Shown: positions 20,780 through 32,499 of the stretch, piece after piece
Layout of the letters: each line of letters opens with the position of its first letter
Numbering within the stretch: position 1 is the first letter of the stretch
Assembly (NCBI RefSeq): GCF_004011695.2
Contig: NC_082413.1
Span: 1,099,001-1,163,000, forward strand
Reading direction: 5' to 3'
Length of the DNA: 64,000 bases
From: Ascochyta rabiei
Lineage: Eukaryota; Ascomycota; Dothideomycetes; Pleosporales; Didymellaceae
The notes under the pieces: generated by a model
Databases searched by the model: none
Told to the model about the DNA's origin: nothing
The model's input: only the letters and a program-made list of their open reading frames with translations
Made by a program: the position numbers and the translations under genes

Positions 20780-22960
20780 CTAGGATTGCTACGTTAACAC
20801 TTCTGCTAACTATTAGGTTAGAGTCTAACTTCTTTATAAGCTTCTAGAACATTACTTAGATATAACCCTAGGAGACTAAGTCTCTAATAGTAATCTCTTA
20901 TGCTTCTTAATAAAGAATTGCAGTTAAAATCTTGTTTTTAGATAGTTTAAGTAGGTCTGCTATTCTATTGTCTAAGCTAGTTATTAAATGCTTCCTCTTT
21001 TACTAATTTAAGAGTAGAATAGTTTCTAATACCCTCTCTTATAATAGTAGTTTAATAGTAGCATATAGCTAACTGTGAGGTTAACTAGTAAAAGGTATTA
21101 TTTGCTTATTCTCTATTAGTAAAGGGCTTAACCCTAATAAGTCTTTAATATCTGCTGCTCACTTATCTCTAATATTATTGTATGCTTACTTAACTGTAGC
21201 TAATTAAAATATTAAAGGTCTTTCTTTCCTAACTGCAGCTCTCTAAGCTCTTTCTAGGACAGTATTAACTTAGCGGTTACGTGCCTTGTCTAACCTAGTT
21301 ACTACGTTTAAGAAGGAGCTATCTTTAATATTATATACCCCTAGTATAATGTCCCTGTTATTAATGTAATTAAGGCTATAAACTTTGTAATAGTTATTAT
21401 TAAGGATTTAGAAGTTCTAAAAAGAGTGTAATAACTTATAGTCTAGCTTATAATTATTAATTATAGTTAGTGCGCTAATACTTCTAATAATCTTTCCTTA
21501 TATGTCTAGACCTAGCCTAGATGTATACATTACCCCTCTAGGCCTAAAGTCTACACCTTTAAATAGATTAGGCTTAACTGCAGAGGATAGCTAGTCTAAG
21601 ATATCCTGTAAAACTTTAAAGTACTCTTAAATCTTCTGTTTAAACTAATTAAGTTAATAAGTAGGCAGGACAGATCCTTAGATAGGTTTAATTTAATAGT
21701 AAGTAAGACTAAAGTAGTATCTGTGTTAACTGTCTTAGTTAAGTGAAAAACTACACAACCCTATATAGGTAAGTGCTCTGTACAATTTACACTTATAGGC
21801 TTAGTAGTTTAGCTCTCTATATATGTTACAGGAGTTACTATACTCTCTTCCTTAAGAGTAGTTTACTTCCTGTCTTAGGTTAACGTTTCTAGGTGCGTTA
21901 GTAATATAAGAGCTATTATTCCTTTTCTAGGTAGCACTAGCTCTATTTGCTTAAGAAATAAAGTAAGTGTAATTAGTAGGAGACTAAAGGATCTCTCTTA
22001 TTAAATTGTTAGAGTTTATAAGGGTGCTAACCTCTGCTAGGGATAACTTCTATCTGCCTATTGCCTAGATAAGCTCTTTAACGTCTTTATTAACACTAGA
22101 AGGTAGGGGTGTTTTACTCTTACTACCCTAACTAGCTAGTTAATCCTTAGGCTAGGTACTAATAGACTTAGCGTTAATTAGCTCCTTAGTGCTGTTTATA
22201 AGGCGCTAGGTTTCCTTAGTATATTTATTGTCCCTTCTAAGCGCTAATTCCTTTAAGCCTTAGTGCTGCTTATACACCCTTTTTATAAAATTATAGATAT
22301 TATTAAGTATAAATAAAGATTAATCCTTTATATCTAGCTTGTTTTACATGTTAGAGAGGACAAGGTCTTTATTAACCTTTAGCAGTCCTAAGAAGAAGTA
22401 GTATCCTTCCTTAGAGGTTAGAATTTGATTATTCTTCTAATATATATTACTATATACTATAAAGTTAGTATAGTAGTGTAATAGTCTAGGGAAGGCTTAA
22501 GAGGTTTCTTTAACATAGGCTTTAAGGAACGCTTAATTACCTATGCGTTAAGCAGTGTTCTAGTCTTTCTAGTTATCCTTTATAGCGATCTAAAGCTTAA
22601 CCTAATTATCTAAAGCGTATAATTTTAGGCGTTTAATAAACCTCCTACAGTAATTATAGTAGTAGTTAGGGAGGACCCTAACCTTCTACTTGTTACTTAA
22701 CCCTCTGTTTTCTGCTATGTAGTTATAGTTATTAAAGAACTCTGTAACCTCCTTTCTATTAAGGGATAGTTAGATAGACCTTCCCTTTATTAGAATAACA
22801 ACCTAATAGCTCTTTCCTGTTAGGGAAGACAGTGTCTCTATAGAGTCTAAAGGGTTGTCTATAGCAGTGTACATTAATCCTTAGTAGTCTGTTATATTAA
22901 GTAGATAATAGTTTCTTATAATTAAAGTAATCTTAATTACTCTGTCTGTTAGAGTAGCTT
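20780..22960 (-). pseudogene. gag-like region of Gypsy C
   Basis: Minus-strand protein-like sequence with RIP stops, for example INAKSISTQPKDQLAS, VNKDVKELIQAIGRQKLSLA, LINSNNLIREILQSP (about 22000-22200), and LDNRIADLLKLSKNKILTA (about 20900-20970). It lies between the leader and pol, is rich in Lys, Ser and Asn, and fits gag by position. I do not see a clear CCHC zinc knuckle. Frames could not be joined end to end by eye. Confidence 0.5.
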
Positions 22961-22991
22961 AGTCCCTGTCTTTTAAATTCCTCTTGTCCTA

Positions 22992-23063
22992 AGTCCTAAG
23001 GAATAGGGCTAAGCAGGTCCTAAGGAATAGGGCTAAGCAGGTCCTAAGGAATAGGGCTAAGTA
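22992..23063. repeat. 24-bp minisatellite, three units (Gypsy C leader)
   Basis: The unit GGTCCTAAGGAATAGGGC plus TAAGCA repeats at 22992, 23016 and 23040 with almost no divergence. The near-identity despite surrounding RIP suggests recent duplication or ongoing homogenisation. Confidence 0.9.
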
Positions 23064-23206
23064 GAACTGTGCTGATAATATATATAATAAGTATTAGAAA
23101 TTAGACTAAGATAGTCCCTTTACTAAGGCTTTCCTAGGTTAACTAGATGCCTGCTTTATTTTAAGCTTGTTTTTCTTGTTTTCTAAATAATAGGTCTAAT
23201 AGTAAC

Positions 23207-23434
23207 GTCCTAGTCCAGAATTAACAGGATAATTCCTAGGCTTTGCCCTAGCCTTTAGAGTAGCAGATATTTAGATAATAATGTCCTAGTCTAGAGTTAA
23301 CAGGATAATTCCTAGGCTGTGCCCTAGCCTTTAGAGTAGCAGATATTAAGATAATAACATCCTAGTCTAGAGTTAACAGGATAGTTCCTAAACTATACCC
23401 TAGCCTTTAGAGAAGCAGAATTTAAATATTACCT
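23207..23434. repeat. 76-bp minisatellite, three units (Gypsy C leader)
   Basis: Units begin at 23207, 23283 and 23359 with GTCCTAGTCTAGAGTTAAC and carry CCCTAGCCTTTAGAG in the middle. The third unit has more C to T changes. The array ends about 30 bp before the 5' LTR, in the untranslated leader. Confidence 0.9.
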
Positions 23435-23467
23435 GCTATACTGTGCCCTCTAGTTAGGTTACTATTT

Positions 23468-23722
23468 TATTTTAGTATAAGTATTAAAGCATCTTGTTAG
23501 TAGGCACATTAGGAAGGATACTTATTTTTATTATTATTAAGGGTTAAAGAGATAGGTAATACAGGAGTTAGATTCTATAAGTAAGTGTTTCTAGTTGTTG
23601 TTATAGGTGTCCCTCCTTAATAGTTCCTGTTAAGGTCTCTTATACCCCTCTGCCGGCAAGATTACGTACACTAGCTAAGCATTCTAGTTCTTTCTAAGGA
23701 AGTTACTGTGTGCACCAGCACA
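23468..23722 (-). repeat. 5' LTR of Gypsy C
   Basis: A 255-bp LTR matching 5036-5290. The left end TATTTTAGTATAAG corresponds to TGTTCCAGTATAAG with three RIP-type transitions, and the right end is GCACCAGCACA. CTAT follows (23723-23726), the second copy of the TSD. Confidence 0.9.
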
Positions 23723-23726
23723 CTAT

Positions 23727-25755
23727 ATATAGTTGCTAATATTTTAGGGCTAATAAAATTATAAGTAATTCTTTGTTGTGTATATTATAGCGTTCTTCTA
23801 GTCCTAAGAACTTATATAGGTAGTAACTAATAGGGTGCTATAGTCTATCCTTTTCTTATATAATACATGCGCCTAATATAGGATCTAAGGCGTTAGTCTC
23901 TAAACGTATTAGTTTACTGCTATAAAACATAATTAATATAGGAGGTGCAATATAGGCTTATTTAAGTGCCTTAAATATATTGTGTTATTCTATTCCCTAC
24001 TTAAATAGTGTATCCTTCCACGTAAGCTTTATTAGTAGGATTACAATCTTAGAGTAGTCCTTAATAAAGCGTTAGTTAAAGTTAACAAATCCTAAGAATT
24101 TCTACATCTGCTTAACTGTTTTTAGCGTCTGCTAGGTCTTAACTACTTCTACCTTTATTAGTCTAATCTTAACTCTATATTGTCCTACAATGTACCCTAG
24201 GAATATAACTTCTTCCTTATGCTATTTACATTTTTTAGGTTTAAGCTGTAGGTCTACCTGCTTTAGGCATTCTAGCACTTTAGTAACGTGTTTTATGTGC
24301 TCTTCTAGTGTCTTTAAGTACACTAGAATATTATCTAGGTACGCTACTACTATCCTGTTAAGGTATGTTCTAAGGACGTTATTTATTAACTCCTAACACG
24401 TAGCTAGTGCGTTTATTAGACTAAATAGTATAATAAGGTACTTATAGAGTCTATATTGCGTCCTAAATACTATTTTCTATTTCTTTCCTTCTTTTATGCG
24501 TATAAGGTTGTACGCGCCTTATAGATCTAATACTGTAAAGTACTAAGCTCCTACTAGCTAGTCCTGTTACTCTGTAATATTTAGAAGCAGGTAGTATTTC
24601 TTAATAGTAATGTAATTAAGCTTTCTAAAGTTAATGTAAGGTTCTAGCTTACTATCCTTTTTAGGAACAAATATATTTAGGTACTCTGCAGGTAATTCTA
24701 ATCTTCTAATAAATCCCTTCTTAAGGTCCTCCTTAATATACTTGCAAATTACTTTAAGTTCCTTTTCTAATAGTTAATATAATAGGCCAAAAATTAGTAT
24801 CTTTCCTTTCTAGAGCTTAATTTTATAATCTTAGGGTTTGTGCTTAGGTAGGGCTTTTACTGTAAGCTCTTCTTTAAATATCTCTACATACTGTTAGTAA
24901 ATGTTAGAGATAGCAGAAGTTGCACTCTTCTCCTTCTTAACTTTTACTTTGTAATCTGTAAGGCGTTTAGTATCTATAAAGTTAACTGCTTTATCTTAAC
25001 ACGTCTTATATATTAAAGAGACATTATTAATCTCCTTCTTATCTACTAGTTACTGGGTGCGCTGCGTAGGCGTAGATATATTAGTGCTGTATTTGCATCC
25101 ATCTTATAAAAGCCTTTCTTATACCTAGTCTATCTTTAGGTTATATTTTTATAACTAGAGAAGTCCTAGTATAATGTTGTGCGTAACCTTTATAAAATGT
25201 CTAGGTTTATTTCGTTAAAGTGTCTCTATGTCTGTAAGGGTGCTGCTATTACTTTAAACATAATTAGTAGTTTGTCTAGTATTAATATTCTATTAGCTAC
25301 TTAGAGTAAGTAAGTGTTCTCCTTATAATATAATCTAAGTCTAGCTTACTATATTACTATTCTAGATATTTAAATTACTTATGCTCCTAAGTCTAAGAGT
25401 ACTATTAGGGCTACCCTATTTAGTTTAATAGGTAGCTTAATAGGGTGATTGTTCCTAATACTATTAATAGATTAATCCCTAGGGCTAATAGGCGCTAGCC
25501 TAAGAAAGTCCCCTTATTACTAAACCCTTTAGCTTCCTTAGTAGCGTATTGCTTCTTATAGTCTGTATTAGGGCAGTTCTGCTAGTATGCGTTGTAGCAG
25601 TTTCTATTAACTACTAACTATATTTATATTAAAGTCTATAGGTTCTCTGTTCCTAGAAAGTATACTTTTTAGTGTTTGTTAATAAGTTAAAGTTTACATA
25701 GGTTATTGGAACACTAGTACTATTAGTTATAATAGAGGCCTTGTTATACTAGGAA
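23727..25755 (-). pseudogene. Gypsy H1 protease, RT and N-terminal RNase H
   Basis: Minus strand from 25755 down. The protease motif is VALIVLLDLGAQVIQIS (about 25365-25415; usual LLDSGA). RT carries AYLDNILVYLKTL (about 24310-24345, YLDDILVYS). RNase H starts as SYYLYKFLGLEERYNIHNKE (about 23750-23830; the Asn-His-Asn-Lys-Glu block matches the usual YDKE) and ends in LALKYQQLYI, where Gypsy C interrupts it. The remainder resumes at 5035. The plus-strand 68-codon frame at 24190-24396 is antisense to this RT and is not a gene. Gag is short or absent between 25755 and the solo LTR. Confidence 0.78.
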
Positions 25756-25760
25756 CTATC

Positions 25761-26056
25761 TGTAACGACGCAGGATAATAGAAGTCTCTAGAAGGGGTAG
25801 GTATCCGCTACGAGGTGTATAGAAGTACTAGGATAGTTTACACAGAGAATTGTACTATTCCTATAGGTCTTGTATAAAATAATACTTAAAAACTAGCTTT
25901 CTATAACTGTTAGCCTTGTGCCTTTTATACCTTAAAAGAGTTAGGAAGAATTAAAGTACTAGCCTACGGTGTGGGGTAGACACGGATGTAACGGCACTAA
26001 GTTAGTAATAAGTTAGAGAGGAATTAGATAAGGCTTTAGGTAACTAGTATATTACA
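25761..26056 (-). repeat. Solo LTR of Gypsy B family
   Basis: A 296-bp LTR with TGTAACGACGCAGG at one end and AACTAGTATATTACA at the other, matching the LTRs at 48479-48773 and 60456-60750. The sequence next to its left end does not match the internal starts of B2 and B3, and it is flanked by CTATC (25756-25760) and CTACC (26057-26061), a 5-bp TSD with one transition. It is therefore a solo LTR and not the LTR of H1. It keeps more CpA/TpG than the other two copies. Confidence 0.8.
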
Positions 26057-26299
26057 CTACCCCCCCTCTTATATAGGCAAATTGTCCTAATACGCATAAA
26101 AATCTATATTATTGTCCTCTAGCAGAATTGTACTTATTTAGTATTATTTTAGGGAGTTAGTAGCTTAGTATTATGTTATTTTAATTTTGTGTTGTTGTTT
26201 TTGTCTAAGGTAAAGACAATTTCTTTTATGCCTGTAATATTGTTACCTAATTGTAAGGTAAAAATAAGCTAATCCCTTTGTTATTTAGTATGCTATCTG
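26057..26299. other. AT-rich interval with no recognised feature
   Basis: Possibly more of the H1 gag on the minus strand (runs such as ILLEDNNIDFYAYQDNLPI), but too short and too mutated to name. Confidence 0.3.
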
Positions 26300-26803
<504 letters not shown>

Positions 26804-26849
26804 GTCTAGGCGCGTTATATATATATATAAACAGTTAATTCCTATACCT

Positions 26850-27300
26850 ATCCTTACTCTAATAGACACTATTTCTTACTGTAAGTATACCTGCTACGCT
26901 ACCTTATATTCTTGCTAATAATTATAGGTTTGTTACTTAGTTACTATACTAATACTAGTTCTGCCTAGAGCTCTTATAGAGTCCTACAGGGTTATCTGTA
27001 TTTATTTAGTTTACGCCTTTATAAGGGGAAGGAAGGTTAATTACAGCTTCCTTAATGCGTTATAATCTAAGTGTGCTTATTACACACTTAAAAGTAAGAA
27101 GTGTTACCTAGTAAGTATAATCTTTTTCTGTTCCTACCTAATACTAACAGTTTCTAGGTTCTAGTTTACGCTAGTCTAGAATATACAGCTTTTTTAGGCA
27201 ACCTTACTACGTAGAGGCAGAAGGTAAGAAAGGAAGGGGAGGATACAGAGTTAGTAGAGGAGGCAGTAGAGTTAAGGTAGGATGCCTAGCGTGTTGTTAC
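26850..27300 (+). pseudogene. 5' part of a RIP-degraded Cys-rich gene-like sequence
   Basis: In the plus frame around 27011-27110 it reads FIRGRKVNYSFLNAL, a stop, then SKCAYYTLKSKKC, which fits a C-X2-C-X6-C cluster in which the second Cys became Tyr. A Gln/Arg-rich stretch follows (27200-27290). Such short Cys clusters followed by basic coiled coil occur in lineage-specific fungal proteins of unknown role. It is interrupted at 27300 by Gypsy D and continues at 40817 in a plausible frame. Start and introns cannot be seen. Host gene copy or cargo of another element are both possible. Confidence 0.45.
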
Positions 27301-27502
27301 TGTTAGGCGCTGGGCCTAGGGGTACCTCTGCCTGTCTTAGAAAGCTACTATAGGGCTAGTTAGCCTAGACTATATAAAGGTGTTAGAGGTTATTACTAAT
27401 ACTCTAGTAATTAGTCTTGGTACTACACACTACATACCTTAATACACCTACTATTCTCTTTAACCCTATCTTCCCTTATAATTACTTTGTACACTCTTTA
27501 CA
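27301..27502 (+). repeat. 5' LTR of Gypsy D
   Basis: Begins TGTTAGGCGCTGGGCC, ends ACACTCTTTACA, and contains a TATATAAAGG promoter-like box near 27371. It aligns over its whole length with 40615-40816. Confidence 0.93.
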
Positions 27503-27559
27503 TTCTAATTACTCTTATATTATAATTAAAGATAGACCTAAGCTACTATAAGTCTTAAA

Positions 27560-28850
27560 CTAAATCATCTAGGCTTACTGTCTTTAGAGAGGGACTAAGA
27601 CAACCTACCTATAGGAGAGCTAGTTAAGTGTAAGGTAACACCTCCCTTTATAGATAAAGAGATACCTTAATAGACACTAAGTGTCTATAGTGCCTTAAGA
27701 GGATCTGTAGGTCCTCTAGGTAGTATACCTTACCCTAGAATTTGTATCTATAGGGCAGCTTTAGCTAAAGAAGGCTAGAACAGCCTAAAAGTAGGTAATT
27801 ATTACAGGAGTTAGAAAACTTAAGTAAATAGTTGCAAGAGACAAAAGACTAAAAGAAACTTTCCCTTCTTTGTAAACTTAGACGTAAATATAATAAAGGA
27901 GATCTAGTAATAATCCTATCCTTCTAAAAATTACTAGAAGGGGTAGAGAAACTATAATCTTCTTTATCTGTAAATCTTCTATAACCTAAACCCCTATAGA
28001 AGTATATAAAGCGTAACTACGCTAAATATAACTATTAGGGGAGAGATTATAAGGGATATTTCCTCTAATCTCTACTTAATTCCCTTATAGGGGAATAAAA
28101 GATTAACTTTAGCGTAAGGTACCTCTTAGAGAACCTAAAGATGTTATAGTAGGCCTACTGCATAACTAACTACTATAATTAGCTAACCTAGGAACTAACG
28201 TAGCAAGAGCTAAAAAGAATTATACTAGATACTCTAGGAACGCTAGCTAAACGCAAGTAAGTAGTGTATAAATCCTTAAAGCAATATAAGCAGTAGAAAT
28301 CTTAGTCCCCTATAGATCTGCTAGACTTTATACGTCTACTATAGGAGAAACTAGGCAACTTATATATACTAGAGCTTTAAGTTCTAGAATATATTACTAT
28401 ACTGCTCTCTAGTATATAAAAGAACTTATTTCTTATTTTCTATAATTAAAGGGACATAATCCTAAAGGTAGAGGAATAAGCTAATAATATTAAATAGAGA
28501 CTAGGTTATTATAGCTAACAGCTACCTAAGAAGACTCTAGCTAAGGGCAAGACAACTAGCAAAGGACTACAGAAGCGCTAATTTAGTAACTCTAGGTTAG
28601 AGAGGAACATAAAAACCCTGAAAAAGTTATTTAAGTCTAAGAAGTTCTGTAAGGAGCTAGTAAAGGGTAAAAAGGGCTAAGATAGGCTACATAAGACCTA
28701 AAACGCGTGTCTTAAGTACAGAGAAACTAGTTACTACTACCCTAAGTGCCTAAAGCTAAGGTTAAACTAGAAAGACCCTGCTCTAGATAAGTTAGGAAAA
28801 TAATAAGAGACCTAAAAGCTAATCTCCTATTTTGTAGCCTATATTAAAAA
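27560..28850 (+). pseudogene. gag of Gypsy D
   Basis: Reading TAG/TAA as Gln or Trp gives a basic, Lys-rich protein: QKYIKRNYAKYNY, LIDLLDFIRLLQEKLGNLY (about 28310-28365), then LKKLFKSKKFCKELVKGKK. A CCHC zinc knuckle sits at 28708-28749, read CLKYRETSYYYPKC, with the second Cys and the His both changed to Tyr as RIP would do. Few frameshifts are apparent, so the ancestor was probably intact when RIP began. Confidence 0.8.
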
Positions 28851-28859
28851 GTCTAAGAA

Positions 28860-29730
28860 GAAGAAGAAGAATATCTCTCTTAATAAGGTAGTATACCTAG
28901 AATATATATACCTACCTACAGTTAAAGTATCTATAGGCAATACAGAGAACATAGAAGCCTTAATAGATATAGGGTTACAACTAAACCTAATTTTAGTTCT
29001 CCTAGTAAAGGAGTAGGATCTAGAGGTTATACTATTAAATAAAATAGTGGCTAAAGGTGTAGGCAGAGCAGAATTGCCTATCTACAGAGTAACTACAGCA
29101 GAAGTATTTATTATTAACTCCTGTAGAAGACAGGAGGTCTAATAGATACCTTTTATAGTTACAGACCTACAAAGGTACAAGATATACCTTAGATTACTCT
29201 AGGTTAACTAGATAAACCCTAAGCTAAGCTATTTAAGCTAGTGTATGCTCTTTTAAGGGAAGAAGTATAGGGACTCTCCTAAACTAGAGAAAATAGCGTT
29301 AGAAGATGCTAAAGAGTCTAAATATACTATAAGAAGTCCCTTAGTAGACATTTATATATATATAGTAAACTTAGTAGGTATATACAACCTAATATCTACT
29401 AAAAGAGGCCTAATTCTAGAAATGTATTGTAAATATACGCACTTAGGATTAGAGGATAATACTTAGGTTCTACTAGAGTATAGAGAGTATAACCTAGTAA
29501 TTAATATTGTAGAAGAAGCTACTTCCTTCTACTAACTGTTATATAGGCTATCTGTAACAGAATTAGAGATACTTAGGAAGTATCTAGTAGAATATCTATA
29601 ACGTGGCTAGATACAACACTTAAGGTCGCTAGCAGGGGCGCCTATTCTCTTTTTAAAGAAGAAAGATAGTAACCTACAACTGTGTGTAGACTATAGAGGT
29701 CTAAATAAGATAATAGTTAGAAACTGCTAT
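28860..29730 (+). pseudogene. Gypsy D protease and RT N-terminus
   Basis: Protease: ENIEALIDIGLQLNLILVLL (about 28945-29005; usual ALIDSGA). RT entry: [20 protein letters not shown] and [12 protein letters not shown] (about 29635-29730), the usual [25 protein letters not shown]. The frame stops exactly at Copia E, inserted within the NRYPLPLI codons, and resumes at 35951 as LLLLI. Confidence 0.85.
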
Positions 29731-29983
29731 TGTCGCGCAGCCGAGCCTGTGGATGACTAATGGGGTGCTCCCCTATCCAATCGAGCTTGCGGATTATTGT
29801 TGAGTGGCTCCTTTCTCCACAATTAACCACCGAGCTCCTGAGGGTCGCCTACAAAGCTTAAGTAAGCAAGATTACATAATAACCAAATTTCCTTTATACT
29901 TAAGCAACATGTTACACATTAAATATATAGACACTAATTAAATTAATTAATTACCTAAGTATAGTCCTCTAAGCTCTGTTACA
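29731..29983 (+). repeat. 5' LTR of Copia E
   Basis: 253 bp with intact TG and CA ends. It differs from the 3' LTR by scattered transitions such as GGATGACTAATGGGG versus AGATGACTAATAGGG, and here the 5' copy is the less mutated. Confidence 0.93.
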
Positions 29984-30281
29984 GTTATAAGCCTGGCTTC
30001 CTAAGCACAGTAGATCTCCCTGCGCACTTAGCAACAAGCTTGTTAGACATTACTTAACTGCTCTAATTTTGCCTAATTATCTTTTTTATTCTAACTCTAC
30101 AACTACTACTATAGGCGAGCTAGTTAACTATAATACTTAAGCTCTCTTAGGTATCCTAACAGGACCCTATTAACTTAAATCAAGGTCTAATTAGCCTAAT
30201 TAGTTTATTTAACTTATGTGGTATGCTAAGCTTTGTAATATATAGGATTTAGTAGATCTAGACGCTAAAGACGCCCTAGGG

Positions 30282-31340
30282 ATGCACAATAGAGCCCCTA
30301 GGCTACCTATCATAGGCTCCGCCCCCACCCGACCGCCGGCTCAATCAACCTGAGCCTAGAGCGTCCAACCCAACGAGCCTCCTGCAGGCCTAACGATCCT
30401 TAAGACCTACAACCAAGAGCTCCTTAGGTACAAAATAAGAGCGAGCAAGTGGGCAGCTAAGGCCGAGCGCCTTCAGAAGCTCTGGAACTGGGTTAATACC
30501 ACAGTAAGCCTAGCAATCCTGTCACCAGTAATAGTAAAGCTTGTTACCTAAAATACTACAATGCTACAATTGCTTATATAAGCCCTAAAGGAGGAGCTTG
30601 CTCTAACAGATATAAGCACTAAAAACCAGGTTAAAGCAGAGTACAGGCAGCACCTGGGAGCTGCTAGGCAAGGCTGAGCTGCTCTATAGGATTAGTATTA
30701 GAAATAGTTATACCTGTATATGCAAGCTAAGTTATATAAGCTTTCTAAGGTTACTAAAGAGCTCGCTGTACAAGATTTCTTAGATGCCTTAAGCTACTAG
30801 ATTGCCCTAGAGTAGGCCTACACAATAAGCTAAAGGATCATCTAGGACAGTATCCTAGGGCTTGAAACGCTTAATCTAGACCAGGTTTTAAGGGTCTTTA
30901 GTAGGTTAATGTATAAGCATACTATAAGATTAGGTAAAGATAACCTAGGCGTTTTTACAACCTTTAGTACCTGCTTAGACGCTCTATCTGGCTAAAATAA
31001 CGCGGGCGGGAGCTCTAGGAACAACGCTAGCAGCTCCTTAGGATACGTCTGCCCTTGTAAACAAAAAGGCAAGACCTATAAATAGAAGCCTACTAATTGC
31101 TGTTTCCTTAAAACTGCTGTTAGAGGGAGCTTCTTACCACCTGTTCAGATAAGCAAAAAGAACAAGCAAGAGACTTACTAGAGGCTTAGATACTAAGAGC
31201 ACAAGGAAACCTAAAAGGCAATAGAGCGGCTCAGATAGACTGTAAACACTCTATTAGCTATTACTTCAGCCGCCACTAGCTAAACCAAGAAAGTGGAGTT
31301 TCCTGGCAACGTCTAAGCAGCTCTAATTAATCTAAAATTA
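30282..31340 (+). pseudogene. gag of Copia E
   Basis: A plausible start ATG at 30282 (MHNRAPRLP) leads into a frame with only scattered stops, including one TGA from CGA. Recognisable parts are LKTYNQELLRYKIRASKW, SQRIIQDSILGLETLNLDQV, MYKHTIRLGKDN and the Copia-type Cys motif CPCKQKGKTYKQKPTNCCF (about 31050-31110; the usual form is CPCGKxHxWKPTxC). Gag forms the particle. The frame continues after the knuckle into Lys/Gln-rich sequence with a short coiled-coil-like segment (KETQKAIERLRQTVNTLLA). Confidence 0.8.
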
Positions 31341-32480
31341 ATAACAAATCTAGTAGAGAACGTGGGATCTAGGGTATACAACCTTATGGATTTTAACGCT
31401 TATCTATTAATAGATAGTACTATTTCTGATAGTATAAGCTAGAGCAGGTAAGGGTAGCAACAGCAGATCTAAGACCTGATTAGAGCGGGATTTACGCCTA
31501 CGGCTGCTAAGCCTACCCCTTAAACAAGGAACAAGCAGCTAGGCGTAATCAGAGGGGCTTTAAAGTCACTCTAAGGGGGCATATCAGCTACCTTGTAGGG
31601 TACTAAGCATCTAACATCTATCAGATATAGGTCCCTATAATTAACTAGGTTATAACAACGCGTAACATAACCTTTAATAAGGAGCTCTTTTATAATAGAG
31701 TAGATAAATCTACTACTATAAGCGCTAAAGAAGCAGAGGTAGTAGTAGAAATCCTCTATAAACCTGGCGAGATTACAAACGCAGGAGAAGTAATTAAGCT
31801 CCCTAACAGAGACCTGACGCTTGGCAAGTCCTCTAAGCATTAGCTTAGGGGTGACACTTAGGAGCAATCTTAATTGCTAGATAGCTAGTCTAGTAACGAA
31901 GGAGCTCCTGAGACAGAGACTGTACGCGCGGCAAGCTTGGCTGGCAAGCTGCTAGAGATCTGTGCAGAACGACACCAAGAAACAGGCCTCCTATCCCCTA
32001 ACCCAACGCCTAAGCCAGAGCTACTGGCCTTAGGCAGGGAAGCTCCTAAAGAGGAGAATCTAACTAACGGCTTACGGGAAGTGCACTTACCTAATTAGGA
32101 AGGGAGCGCGCCAGTAGATAACGAGGATCTTAAGGAAGAAGATCTACCAAGACCTGCATTACTGATTGTTCTAATACCTTCTTAAAGGACAATAGGAGTA
32201 GATAAGGCAGTAACGAGACGCTTGTATCAACGGAGAGTCTAAGGTCTAGCCACAAGGCGGAGCCGCCAGATAGATAACTGCGAGCGCAATGAACCTGCTA
32301 ATGATTATAAGGATAGAGCAGGATAGTACTTAGTAATAAGCTCTATAAGAAAGCACAGGTACTTCTGGCTTATCTACCTACTATTTAAACATACAAACAA
32401 ATATGGCATAAGTAGAAGAGAGCTTGTTACTATCTACGCGGTGCTCGCGGCGTCTGTCTTAAAGAAGGAAAAAATCCCTT
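31341..32480 (+). pseudogene. Remnant protease and integrase C-terminus of Copia E (catalytic core missing)
   Basis: A possible protease remnant, LLIDSTISDSI (about 31400-31435), is followed within about 150 bp by the end of the integrase region, SYLVGYQASNIYQIQVPI (about 31580-31640; usual GYLVGYdStNIfrIWiP). The roughly 1 kb that should encode the HHCC zinc domain and DDE core is absent. A long hydrophilic linker then leads to RT, including ENLTNGLREVHLPNQEGSAP. The minus-strand 98-codon frame 31571-31867 is antisense here and is not a gene. The element could move only with a helper. Confidence 0.65.
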
Positions 32481-32499
32481 CAGAGCAGCGCACGCACTG

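Larger units (their letters stand above)
5036..23722 (-). mobile_element. Gypsy C, large LTR retrotransposon (about 11.5 kb without the nested A1)
   Basis: Bounded by two 255-bp LTRs (5036-5290 and 23468-23722) and flanked by CTAT on both sides (5032-5035 and 23723-23726). After removal of A1 and its TSD, the element is about 11,465 bp. Minus-strand order: 5' LTR, leader with two minisatellites, gag, pol (RT, RNase H-like, integrase), an extra 3.5 kb coding-like region, polypurine tract and 3' LTR. It sits in the RNase H of H1, and A1 sits in its gag-pol region. The pol resembles the fungal Gypsy group with FLDDVPVKGPKT-type RT and NGxVERGHKPI-type integrase motifs. All frames are broken by RIP-type stops. 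Confidence 0.85.

Noticed and set aside
22992..23434. CRISPR-like array
   Set aside because: Units are contiguous tandem repeats with no unique spacers, in a eukaryotic retroelement leader.
24190..24396. 68-codon plus-strand frame
   Set aside because: Antisense to the H1 reverse transcriptase, whose YLDN motif lies on the other strand.
25761..26056. 5' LTR of Gypsy H1
   Set aside because: The flanking 5-bp repeat and the lack of a match to the internal starts of B2/B3 show a solo B LTR inserted in H1.
31571..31867. 98-codon minus-strand frame
   Set aside because: Antisense to the Copia E integrase tail (SYLVGYQASNIYQI), which explains the openness.
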